Position numbers and translations under genes: made by a program. DNA of 64,000 nucleotides. It comes from Pestalotiopsis fici W106-1. Its lineage: Eukaryota > Ascomycota > Sordariomycetes > Amphisphaeriales > Sporocadaceae. The stretch lies in contig NW_006917097.1 in the NCBI RefSeq assembly GCF_000516985.1, forward strand, positions 1,984,001 to 2,048,000, in the 5' to 3' direction. The notes below the pieces were generated by a model. It was given only the letters and a program-made list of their open reading frames with translations, had not been told where the DNA came from and made no database searches. Numbering within the stretch: position 1 is the stretch's first letter; each line of letters opens with the position of its first letter. Of the stretch, positions 34,503 through 45,927 are shown piece by piece.

Positions 34503-37500
34503 AGAAGACGATGATGGCATTTCTATGGGCTTTCCACGTGCATGGGACAGTCGATGTCCCGTCCCGACACCTCATTCTAAGCACAGCAATGGTGGTTTGT
34601 TTTTGGCTGCTTGGCGGCGAATAGCTTTTTGCGGTGTTCGTATCCCTCGAGCCAAAGTCAGGCAAGTCTTCTTGTGTCTTCTAGAGAGCAGACACGAAGC
34701 ATCTCAAGTTTTGCCTTGCTGGATGGTTCATGAAGCGAGCAAATCCTCCCTTGGCTATCTTGCCTCTGCTGGGACGCCAAAACGGTACTTTTCGACAAGA
34801 TCTATAAACTGCCATAGATACTGCCTACCCTACACATACACGCACACACACACACTTGAGCCTCAGTGAATGCGGGAGAAGGAGCAAGAGGAACAGGGGC
34901 GCGGATTGGAACTCCCAAGGTAGTTTATGTGGGTAGCCGACAAGGGGCCTGCTGTGCCCGGCAAACGGGGCGGGCGGGTGAGCCAAGGCATGTATCAAAG
35001 CCGTCTACCCAGGCGAACCAGGCTCCTGTCAGTGAAGTGTTGAACTGCACGCCATACATCCGCGGTACCTAGTCGACTTGCTGGGGTGGATCACGGACCA
35101 GAGACTGGAGTTGCACTTTTACCAGGCAGCCTGGCCTGGCCTGGCGCTGCGAGGCACTTTCGGCACTCTTCTTGCCCAGGGGCCTGGCTCGTCTACTGTG
35201 TATGGCAATAGCCTACTGCAGTGTACTTATGGACAAAAATGGTATCGGGGGAGTGGCCTAGCGACTTGACTCTCCTCCAAGCAATCAACCAGATGAGCTA
35301 CCAAATTACTATACCTTGTCTCCCACTGTCATGTCACCTATTACTGTTACCTTGGCTGTGTACAACATTGAAACATATTGCTCGGACTTTTCAAATCAAG
35401 ACTCTCCATCAAGAACACGCTCGCATTGTGTATCTCCTGATGTGGCATGCCATGCTTCAATTGTCTCGTCAAATGATTAATTGAGCATTTGGTGGGAATG
35501 CACAGCACTCTGGCCATATTGGTTCACGCTTCTCCTCACCACGGCACGATGCCAAGTTGGGAACTATCCTCTAACTGGATCGATACAACAGTCTCGGTTG
35601 AGATTGATTTCCTTAATAATTTCTCCACTGCGGACCAGTTCGATAAAGTCTCTTGAATCTAGTCCGAGTCATATATGACCAATTCAAACGATAACCACTT
35701 GACCCATAACATATAACACAAACATAACGTCTCTAGGCCGAAATAACGGCCTACGCTCCCGACATCTCCACTATTGCGGTATCCGCAAGCCGTCCAGCCC
35801 GGATGCGCGTCCCATACTTTTGTGATTGTTTCCCTATTCAGGTGGAATTGTATTGTTCTAGACAGGGCCACTTGATATAAACTGTGCCGCATTATTTCAT
35901 GGTGGGCAAAATACAACAACAAAAAGAGCAAAGTATCAAGAATCCTTTTGAAATTTGCTCATTTCCTCTAAACTGTTTCCACCTTGCCGACTTGCCCCTT
36001 GTAATGGGTGATCCATTATTCGGGCGGTCCTGTGCTCGTCTCCACCAACGCCTAGACGCTTTTCTATGGCGCTCGTCAACTTTTCCGACATCTACCTAGC
36101 TAGCACGCGGCCGCAAGCGCGGGAGGGGCTTGCTGCCAGTCCCCATATTTGCCGTGGCAGAGTCACTCGCAAGGCAAAAGGGCAGCAAAGACGCATTATT
36201 TCCTGCGCGGGCTCCATTTCGAACTTCGCGGGAAAGCTACTCTGTATTTCGATGAAAAAGGGAAAGAAGAATTTGGCCCCCAACATCCATCTGTCTATGG
36301 CCGCCCAAATTAGCTTGGCGAACGTCACGGCCGCCCAGGGTACCAGCTGCCGATGGACAGACACACTCCTTACCCCCTTCTCTTATGACCATTAGTATAC
36401 TATCAAAATGGTTTCATTCGCCACTCCAATGCAAATGATATGATTATGATTTGCAAAGAAACGACATATTATACATATGATAATACACATGTTTCGCATT
36501 TGTAAACAGTGTTCACCGCCCTTCTTACAAATATCCTTGCCTGTTATACGTGGTGTACGTGGTCTGGTGAATAGAGGGAAAGGAATTGCGAAGCAAGATA
36601 AATCCTTGAGATAGGAACCTTGCATGACAATACGTGTGCACACCAAGTTGACATGCATACTGTAGCTCCCAAAAGAGGAGATCATTACGAGTCTTTGGCG
36701 GCTCTTTGGTATCATCAATTATTTTCAGGGTAGTCTCTGTACATCTCTATCGAGAAGGCTGCACCAAATTCGCAAAATACTCATCAACGCGGCGCAAGGG
36801 CGGCACTGAGGCAATGACAATAACATGTGCTCCATAGAAACCTCTGGAATCTTGTTATGCTTCGGCGTGATATGTTTATCATGACCATCATGTTCGCATA
36901 ACGTGTTATTGCGCATGACAGCCAACCCCACGTATGCAGTGTTTGAAAGTGCAAGCATTATTGTCAAAGTGCCGGGAATGATGTGATATCATGAGATAAC
37001 GCTTCCATCTCCGTTCCCTATTACCCCCTTTTTTTTGGCGACAGGAACAAACTTGGATTCAAATTGGACTTATTTTGCCTTCCTCCCAATGGGAAAGAAG
37101 GGAAGGAAAAACAAGGGAGAAGGATGTTGCGGTTGGATAACGTGATTGTAATATCCGGCGGCGCATACAACATCTACCTGCAAGGGATGCCGCTCTTTCT
37201 TGGGTCTTGTCCATACTCGCAGACGGTTGCAACTCAATTGATATCATAATGGAGCACCATGAGCAAGCAGTGCCCAAACTTTTCTATAGAGTATAGACAA
37301 GAAGTCATTCTAGGAACGAGCAACTGGGGGGATTCTGGCCCACGCGTCGATCTCAGGTGATGTTTTCTCCATTCCTCGGATCCAGCTCCCAAAGCGAAAT
37401 CTTGTAATTCCGGCAGCAAGGAGTCAGCAAGTAAAATCATGTTTTCGGCTCCGAGTTGGGAAATGATACATTAATGTACTTTCTCCTCGCGCCCTTGGTG

Positions 37501-38090
37501 GCAGATCATGATCTCGGAGACTTTGTTCTTTCTTTCCTTTCGGCGCGGATTTTGTGGCAAAAGACCGAGTCGGGGCAAAGGACTTGTTGACGGACTTCGG
37601 AATTAAAATGGATTACAAACCACGAAAGAGACCGCGGCACAGCAGACTGCAGCGGACGGTCGGAGATCGCAATTAAGAAAGAGAGCCATTCATGAGCCTA
37701 TTGGTGTCATCTCCCTAAACATTTTCTGATAATTGTACAACCCACCAACAAAGAAGGATGTAAAATATGGGTTGATATAGACAAATCCATCGACTGAGGT
37801 TGAATTAATCTGACAGGCGGCTCTCGCTTGCCTGCTTACTCGTCCGCGCAAGCTCCCGTCCCGACACCGTGGCACCGTGGGACTCGCTCGTGGGTTGTAA
37901 GAAGTCTATCTACAATAGGAAATGGATGTAAGCACCACCGCTGCCCGAAACAGACCCAGTAAACTGGTCAAGGCCGAAAAAAAAAGGGAATTCCCCGTAG
38001 GGCTGACGATGTGGAAATCTAGTCTATATCTGTGCTTCTGGCTCTTGGTGTTGTGAGCAGTATCGGAGACTGAATGTGTCCCATTAGCAA

Positions 38091-38103
38091 GCGCGCGCGC
38101 GCG
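38091..38103. repeat. Alternating (GC)6 tract
   Basis: Thirteen bases of strictly alternating G and C, a potential Z-DNA-forming run. Confidence 0.8.
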
Positions 38104-38776
38104 TATCGTGAGGCTCTGCAGCAAGACTGTGACAAAAGCTTTGCTACACTATAGGGCATTGTTTTGCGCCGCCCAGGCGACTTTTCCAATTGGCGCACAG
38201 GTCCAACTCGGGACTTGGATGCCAGCCTTGTTTGCGCCTTGATTGTTACAAGGCTCGCCACGGTCGCTGTTAAACACTTCTTCTTCTTTTCCCCCCGGGG
38301 GTGTTGCAGCTGCTCGGGACAAATCACGACGGATTCGGTGTCACATTACACATAGCCTGAATTCTGTTTCCCGGCAGGTGCTGCACTTTTGCCTTGTAGG
38401 ATGTACCTACAGTACTTGTTCAAATGTGCAAAGAAGAATACCTACATAGGTAACGAGGAGCTCATACTGTTGCACCCCAGTCACTTCTTCCCATACGCAA
38501 TGGCAAAGGATCATTGTAATCAAAAGCGCTCGGTGGTGTCGGCCTGTATCAGCTACATACTTTATTGCGCCTCGGGCGGACCAATCCTTCCTGTGATGGA
38601 TACACTAGAACAGAGGTCGTAAGGCTCACGAATAGTAGATCTTGGATCAAGGATGTATGCCGACCGCCGACGGGTTCACCGCCATGGGTTGCTGTCTTGA
38701 CCCGAGACGGCGTGGCTTGGAAAAGGGCCCATTCTCTCATACGTGAGACCGTGTCTCTCTCGTCTTCCCGTGCGAA

Positions 38777-38795
38777 GGGGGGGGGGGGGGGGGGG
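38777..38795. repeat. Poly-G tract (G19)
   Basis: Nineteen consecutive G. It could form G-quadruplexes and is prone to sequencing error, so its length should be treated with caution. Confidence 0.9.
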
Positions 38796-40532
38796 AAGCG
38801 CAATTACCATAAACGGATAATGCGCTCGGCCTCGAAGCTCAGCAAATCAGCCCGTGAGGCTGTCAAGCTGCACATTCTCTTTTTAAGTTTTGTGCGTGCA
38901 TGAGGTTCTCGAAGAAAAGGCTGCGTGACACAAAAGGTTGAGATAGATCATAAAAGTCAGAGAAAGAAGAAATGTGACGTGTGACAAAGATTAGCCAGCT
39001 CCAACAATTCGGGTGTTGAAGTTCTTACGATAGGGAGATTCTAGAAATCGGGAGGCGCAAATCACCTGATGTTCATTAGCACCTACCTGTAGGTAAGTAC
39101 GTTTTAGTGTATATGGCCGGCCGTCTGCAGTGTGGGTGCCTGCCCCAACGGCAACTCCAGCTGTCTGCCTAGTGCGCGCCAGTGATAGGAAGTCCTTAGG
39201 CAGGTCTCTAGCTCCGCATCAAAACAAATCTGGGGGAGCTCGTCCCCATGTGTGGAGAGGAAGGCCCCAAATCAATCTTGAGGCTCAAACTGGGCTTGTG
39301 TAGCTTTGCACCTCACTCCAACACAATGGCAAGCAACCTTTCAGCTGGCCCCCTTATGGCCCACGAGAACGAACACACAACTTGCAATACATTTGCTTCA
39401 AAACATACTTTCTCTCCAAGACTCTTGGTTTGGGGAGGTGTGACAACAGAAGTCTCGGCTTGTTGCTCCTCGTGATGGCTGGATTGTGTTGCTCGCTCGC
39501 CAGGCCTCAGGAATCGTAATGGCGTGCTTGGCGCACCCCTCGCTAATCCATCAAGGCCCAGGAATCTATTCCATATCTTAGAAATGGGGTTTGCCTCCAC
39601 ACAGTAGGCTGGCGGCGGCCTCTCTCTCATAAGTGTCAAGGGCGGATCCTGGATTGGCACCCATATCTCTCTTCCTTTCTTGTTATCATGGCGGTGGGCA
39701 TGGATCATGACAGGTTTCTTTCGTCCCCTGACCCGAGATCCAAGCCGCCGGAACCGCCAACAACAGAACTAGAACTGGACTTGACCTGGCTCAGCAGGAC
39801 GAAACAAACCTCAATTTGCATCATTTCCTTTCCGGGACAGAAACACTGAGACTAAGAGTTGTTCAAGTGATATCTACTCGAGACTATATTCAGACGTTCC
39901 TGGCGTTCGAGACCGCCGTCGACATCCTTTCTGCACACCCCGCAATCACGGTAGTCGCCTGGCTCGTCGCTGGCGCCATCTCCCAAATCCCTCTCCACAC
40001 TACCAACAAGGTCCAGCGGCGTCTTTGGTGGTTTGCACGCGACAAATAGAGATCAGAGCTGCTGATCCCCAGCTTGGCCGATAGCTGGCTGTCGCCCAAT
40101 CGAAGTGCAACGTTCTTGCCTGTGACCCACTGCGCTGTCCAGGCTCGTTCGATTGTCATCCATTCTGCAGTCGGGTCTTGGACCCCTACACTGTGACTTT
40201 CCGCAGATGTGTAGCGACTGAAGGCGTCAACGCCAAGGCGCCGGCTGGGTCATGCTTTGACTGGGCTTCAGCTAATTGCTCTCGTTGCTTCCGACACCAG
40301 AGTTTGCACTGCCATAACTGAGGTACGGACAGGTGCTCTTTCCACTTTTCCATAAGATAAGAAACATCACCAGCTGTGGCATCTTCTCATTCAATCGCTA
40401 CCCTTGCGATATTCAGCTTATGCAGCTGAGCACGAACGCATTGTATTATCTGCGTCCGAAACAAAGCTTGACCTTGGTCAGAGCCGTCCACCGCGTCTGC
40501 ATCGCGGTTCACTACCTACCCACACCGCATCA

Positions 40533-43508
40533 ATGGCCACGGCTACGGTCACGGTGAGCTCTATTCTCACCACGACCATAACAGCTGTTTCCTCCTCAGC
40601 ATCAGCCACGAGTACCAACGCAGCCACGCCACAGGGCGGTATACTTGAACATGTGCTGCCCAATACCTACAGCGCCTCCAATCCCATCACGTTGTTTATC
40701 ATACAGGTAAGTGTACCACAAACGATCCCGCGCTGGTCTGGAACGGAGCGCCGCCGCCAGAGCTGCAGATCCCAAAGCCTCCCGCGCACCGCCCGCCGCG
40801 TCTTGACGGACTGGTTCTGGCCCACACAAGACGGCAGAGCAAAAGCGACACCACGCACACGAGATCCATTTACTGTATCCCATGGCACAAATATGGCTGG
40901 CTGACTATCTTGACTTTGACAGGCGGGCATCATAATCATTTTCTGCCGGCTCTTGCATTTTCCATTGTCGTATCTGGGCCAACCTAGAGTCATTGCAGAG
41001 GTGATAGGCGGCGTCCTGCTCGGCCCGTCCGTGCTTGCGCGGATCCCTGGCTTCAAGGATGCCATCTTCCCAACAGCTTCTATGCCGGTGCTGAACAATG
41101 TGGCTAATCTTGGTCTTATCTTATTCCTCTTCCTGATCGCACTGGAACTAGACATCCGCATGTTCACTGCCAACTGGCGGGTGGCTCTTAGTGTCGGTTT
41201 GGCCGGCATGGTTTTGCCCTTTGGTCTGGGAGTCGCTCTAGCCTATGGCATCTATCACCAATTCCCTGGCGCCAATGCCCTCAATTTTGGCGTATTTGCC
41301 CTCTTTGTCGGTACCGCATTAGCCATTACGGCTTTCCCTGTGCTCTGCCGTATCCTGTCCGAGCTTCGGTTGCTTTCGTCCTCAGTAGGCGTGACCGTAC
41401 TCGCAGCAGGTGTGGGCAATGATGTAGTTGGCTGGATCCTCTTGGCACTCTGTGTTGCTCTCGTGAACAACAGCTCTGGCCTGACAGCTCTCTATGTGCT
41501 ACTGGTCGCTGTTGGATATGTGCTGTTTCTTGTCTTTGCCGTCAGGCCCGCCTTTCACTGGGTCCTGAGACGGACGGGCAGCATTCAGAATGGGCCAACC
41601 CAGGGTGTTGTGGCGCTGACACTTTTGCTCGTCCTCACATCGGCCTGGTTTACTAGTAAGAAACAATCGTCTTGAGATTACCAGAGGGGATTACTGACTA
41701 GTTACAGGCATCATTGGTGTACATGCCATCTTTGGTGGTTTCTTGGTTGGCCTCATTTGTCCGCATGATGGTGGATTCGCCATCAAGCTTACGGAGAAAA
41801 TTGAGGATCTAATCACGGTCTTGTTCCTCCCATTGTACTTTGCTCTCTCTGGACTCAACACCAATCTGGGCCTCCTGAACGATGGCATAACATGGGGCTA
41901 TGTCATTGCTATTATTGCTGTGGCCTTTGCTGGTAAAATCGGTGGAGGCACACTCGCCGCCAGGGGAATGGGGCTTGTGTGGAGAGAAAGTTTCACCATT
42001 GGGGTTCTCATGAGTTGCAAGGGTCTGGTCGAACTGATTGTCTTGGTATGTATCGCCAATTCACCCTCCCTCTCATCTTGGCCCATTGGTCTGACCCAAA
42101 ACTACAGAACATTGGTTTGGAAGCCAAAATCTTGACACAGAAGACATTTACCATGTTTGTGGTCATGGCGCTCGTCACAACATTTGCCACGACCCCCATC
42201 GTCAAGGGTCTCTACCCTCCATGGTATCAAAAGAAGATTGAGGCATGGAAGCGGGGAGAGATTGACTGGGACGGAAAGCCGATAGGTTCCGAGACTCCTA
42301 CTGATGAGGCCGCTTGTAAGCTGGAGAGCACAAAGATCAATCGTCTCCTGGTCTACCTGCGCCTCGACAGTCTTCCGAGCTTGTTCACTTTTGTTTCTCT
42401 GCTTGGAGAGGACAGAGAGGATGCTGCAGCGACTCCCGATGCGATGCAGGGCGTTCAGAGAAAGCGTCCTCTGGAGGTACACGCACTTCGCATCATTGAG
42501 CTCACTGAACGTACCTCCTCGGTCATGAAAGTCACAGATACGGACGAGTTCTCGCGCAGAGATCCCGTGGTCAACGCATTCAAGACATTTTCCCAACTGC
42601 ACGACGTTGCTGTTTCCTCGAGTGTCGTTGTGGCACCAGAAGATGCCTATGCCCAGACTCTTGTCAGCAGTGCCTCTGACCAATCGTCGGATTTCGTTCT
42701 GATCCCATGGAGTGAAGTCGGAAGCAATACTGAAGATCAAGCCATTCCCTTCCACGTGTCGTCAGAAGATCGATTTTCTGGCAGATCCCACCTCGACTTT
42801 ATCCAGAATACTCTTTCCAAAGCAGTCTGCAACACGGGCATCTTCATCGGCAATGGTTTCAGCGGCATTGCACCTGTTGAAAAGACGCGGCCGACTCTAC
42901 CGCGAACCAAGAGTGGTGTCTCCCTGCGCAGCCTGCGACGGGAGGCTGCCCACCAACCAGTGGCGGACAAATCGCATCATGTATTCTTCCCGTTTATTGG
43001 TGGAGAGGATGACCGTGCTGCCTTGAAATTTGTCCTTCAACTTGCAAAAAGCCCTCTTGTCAGCGTCACCATCGCACACCTCAACTGGACAACGGATTCG
43101 GAAGAAATCACAACAGCCGAGACTTCGGCAGAAACCAAGGAGGCCATTAGAACTGAAGTCACTGCCCAAGACGCGTCTCTCATATCCACGGTCCAGTCTT
43201 CGCTGCCGGAACATATTGCAAGCCGCGTCAGGTTCACCGAGACTTTCGTGTCCGCCAGCTCAGCGCTGACCAAGGCAATTGATCTCGCCAAGGAGAAGAC
43301 GGGTCAGAATCCGCGCAACGCCGGTGACATCATCATTGCTGGGCGGCGTCACGCCTCATTGACTGCCACCATAGGCGAGGGCGAAATGAGCAAGACGATC
43401 GGTGTCCTGGGCGAGAAGTTTGTGCTCAGCGGCTTGAGGGCCAGCGTGCTGGTTATACAGGCTGGCGTGGAAAGTAAGGAAGGACTCTCATATCGAACGA
43501 TTGAGTGA
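40533..43508 (+). CDS. kha1: Kha1-type K+/H+ antiporter (CPA2 cation/proton exchanger)
   Basis: Four exons: 40533..40706, 40923..41655, 41708..42045 and 42108..43508, with introns of 216, 52 and 62 nt. All phases close, giving 881 residues, similar to yeast Kha1 (873). A Ser/Thr/Ala-rich N-terminus precedes the exchanger domain. Conserved blocks include [51 protein letters not shown] (with the Asn-Asp pair of this transporter branch), [16 protein letters not shown] and [10 protein letters not shown]. About twelve membrane segments are apparent. The last 350 or so residues are soluble, with stretches resembling universal-stress-protein folds (e.g. [12 protein letters not shown]). Family knowledge: Kha1 resides in Golgi or late-secretory membranes and supports K+ and pH homeostasis. 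The gene converges on the membrane-protein gene downstream. Confidence 0.93.
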
Positions 43509-44085
43509 CGTGAAGATTAGCGTCACGATATTTGTGTTTCTGGTTTAGTTAAACCTCATGACGTCACGGTAATGCATTGATCATTATGACCAGTCAATTT
43601 TGGCAGTGTATTGTGTGAGTAGCTTAACCTACTCGTTCCCGTTTAGACACCATATCTTCTCAATATCAATGAGTCGAATTAATGTGTATTACTGTTTCCG
43701 TAAATCTTCCATCACATGGTGTGGGTCTCACTGAATGAATTGTACAGTATGTAGATCCATGGTTTATTACGTGATCTCTAAGATCTTTGCAATTTGGCTT
43801 GGTATCGTTTAAATCGTTCCCTGCGGACCGATTGTTCTCTTCCAGCGATGAATTGCCCAAGCTACCAATAGAAAGTATTAAAATTCTATTTATCTAGTTG
43901 TATCTATAACAAGAAACAAGATGTTGTTTGTGTGTGCTCGCTTACTCGGTCCTACTACTTGTTTTCATGTGAGATGCCCAGTTCTGCTGGCTCAAGAAAT
44001 GATGAACACTAAATACCATGTCTCTTCGCTTTGTTTTTGGCCAATGCACTCTTTTATCAAAAACTTCTCGATTTCGTTCTCCTTC
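43509..44085. other. Convergent intergenic region with a CRE palindrome
   Basis: A 577-base spacer between two convergent stop codons; it should hold both 3' UTRs. A short inverted repeat (GTGACG at 43505-43510, CGTCAC at 43521-43526) overlaps the antiporter stop codon, and a full TGACGTCA palindrome lies at 43559-43566. No further gene is seen. Confidence 0.6.
43559..43566. promoter_or_regulatory. Perfect CRE/ATF palindrome TGACGTCA
   Basis: Exact eight-base CRE, the recognition sequence of ATF/CREB-type bZIP factors. It lies downstream of two convergent genes rather than in a known promoter, so its relevance is doubtful. Confidence 0.3.
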
Positions 44086-45927
44086 TCAGACACTGCAAAT
44101 ATCATTAAGGTGGCGCTCCGAGGTGCTCTCGCTGGCGACATCGTCATCATCGTGGGCCTTGCTGTGGACAACCTGAGTGACAATGGTGCGCTGAATACCC
44201 TGGAGCTCATGTCCATCGCCGTCGGCATCACCAACACCCCCTGCGCCGCCGCGGATGCGCTCAATCTCGGCATCGCTAACGTACTCTTGGCTGCCGAGCT
44301 CGACGTGGGTGCGGTGGTGATGGCCGGCGCCGCGGCTGATGGTGTCCATAAAGGTGCGCTGCGTCTTGCCCGCCGAGCTGGGGCCGCCACCACCGCCGCC
44401 GGTGCCGCTCTTTTTGCCGTAGCGGTATTGGCGGTCCGTCGAGTGGGTTCGGTCGCCGCTGTCATTGTTTGAGGCCCGCACCACCTTGCCGATTAGCTCG
44501 GCCATGTTCATTTCAATATGTAGCTTGGCCATGTAGGCAAAGGACTGGAAGTTGAGATAGCTGTATCGAGACTGTTTAGCAAACCCCTAATAATTGTACA
44601 AGGGTAGGGAGACGATTGTCGAAATGGAATTGGGAAGATGCTACTTACACCAAGGCGTTGGGAAGCGACATGAGTCCGATAAAGACGATCTAATTAATAT
44701 GCTAGTTAGTATCGATCAAACCCCCCAGCGAAACAAAGGCAAATGTTTCCTCACATCAAGCGATATATTAATAACCACCATGACAATGTTGATGCGGAGG
44801 AGGCGGTTGTACTTGGTGAGGCCGTTTGCGATCAGGCGGTTTTGGACCATGCGGATAAAGTATATGTTCAAGCCCAAGTCGACTACGAGAAAGATGCATT
44901 TCTCTATGCGGTCCCAAACCGCGTTGACTTGAAAGCATGGTCAGCCTCCCATCCAAGAAAATACGGCGAAATTCCACCAATTCGATTGGAGGGAAAGAGA
45001 AAGAATACAAGAAAGACAACAAAGGACTCACTGTTTATATAAGTCTGGTTGATTTGCAGTCTCGCCGGAATCCAAATGCAGAATACGCTGACATTGATAG
45101 CCGTCATAAGAGCCGCGACTGACCATTTTAGTCTTGATTCCTCCCTCGTCAGTCATCATATTTTTCTATTTCTTTTGCTGAGAGGCGTTGGAAGAGCCTT
45201 ACCGAGTCGCGTGTGACCGAACCATCATAAGTAAAGCGATACGGTTGATAATGATTTGGACGAGCAGCTGAGTCTGGGCGACCCAAACAATTACTATAGA
45301 GATCAAACTATCGTGTCAGCAAACACTTCTCAAAGACCAAAGTGCTCGACTTGGTGTCAAAATGGGATTAAATTCCACTTACAAATTCCGAGCCAAAGCC
45401 AAAAACTGGAAATTATCAAATTGAATTAGCTGTGTCCGCGACACCATCTGGGATATCTAGAATTGGCATATTTACTCACCTGGGCGTGATTTGACCCCAC
45501 ATGTAGAACCAGTTGATAAATCCGAGTGCAATGTTCGCCGACCAATGGAGCCAGATCACTGGATTATAGCATGTCAATATGGCTTCTTTGGCTTGATAGC
45601 CGAGCTTAGAGGAACAAGAAATTCGCAGCCACAGAAGAATGGTGCGACTTACTCGTGATATAAGTATTCACTCTTCCATAACGCCTCCAAACCTGCGACG
45701 ACTGCCTCAAGGCCTTGCTGGCTGAGAACAAGGCAACCCCTAAGGAGAGACCCAGGAAGATTGAGGCAAGGTTCATGTTATCGCTGGTAACCTTTATGGG
45801 GCGGAAAAGAAAAGTCAGCAAAAGGAGACATGGTTTAGCAAGTGACCAAGGCTGTGCTGCTTACAGGCTGCTCCTGGAACCACTCAGGGACGAGGAACCC
45901 TCGCCTAGACTGATCAAAACTCGACAT
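44086..45927 (-). CDS. Seven-transmembrane protein of unknown function, nine exons
   Basis: Reconstructed on the minus strand: 45927..45865, 45791..45653, 45558..45480, 45405..45383, 45293..45203, 45132..45032, 44927..44755, 44689..44649, 44560..44086. Every join keeps the frame (1185 nt, 394 residues). Exon 4 has only 23 nt and exon 8 only 41. The protein begins MSSFDQSRRGFLVPEWFQEQ. Seven hydrophobic segments follow, e.g. LASIFLGLSLGVALF, IALGFINWFYMW, LIVWVAQTQLLVQIII, VFCIWIPARL, IFLVVDLGLNIYFI and INIVMVVINISLDIV. The motif WDRIEK before helix five and KLHIEMNMAELIGKVV after helix seven recall a fungal integral-membrane family without known function. The C-terminal tail is cytosol-like: Gly/Ser/His-rich, then acidic. 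The last exons could have alternative acceptors; the one at 44561 was chosen for family fit. I do not assign a ligand or transport role. Confidence 0.85.

Larger units (their letters stand above)
18986..40532. other. Gene desert, about 21.5 kb, upstream of the bZIP and antiporter genes
   Basis: No ORF here has a domain, protein-like composition or convincing splice pattern. The longest is 227 codons (27499-28182, -); others of note are 174 codons at 33611-34135 (-) and 159 at 21508-21987 (-). Base composition looks balanced rather than AT-rich, so this is not obvious RIP-mutated transposon sequence. The region holds many simple repeats, TACCTACC/CCTAGGTA-type words (dense near 19.3-20.2, 20.9 and 31.0-31.1 kb), TACGTA palindromes, a 9-bp inverted repeat at 25611-25631 and one undetermined base (26889). 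The ends must include both flanking promoters. Possible content: extended regulatory DNA, non-coding RNAs, or fast-evolving genes that cannot be recognised by eye. Confidence 0.6.

Noticed and set aside
39816..40049. 77-codon ORF upstream of the antiporter with a hydrophobic stretch
   Set aside because: Ends about 480 bases before the antiporter ATG, no plausible splice into it, no family match; likely leader or promoter sequence.
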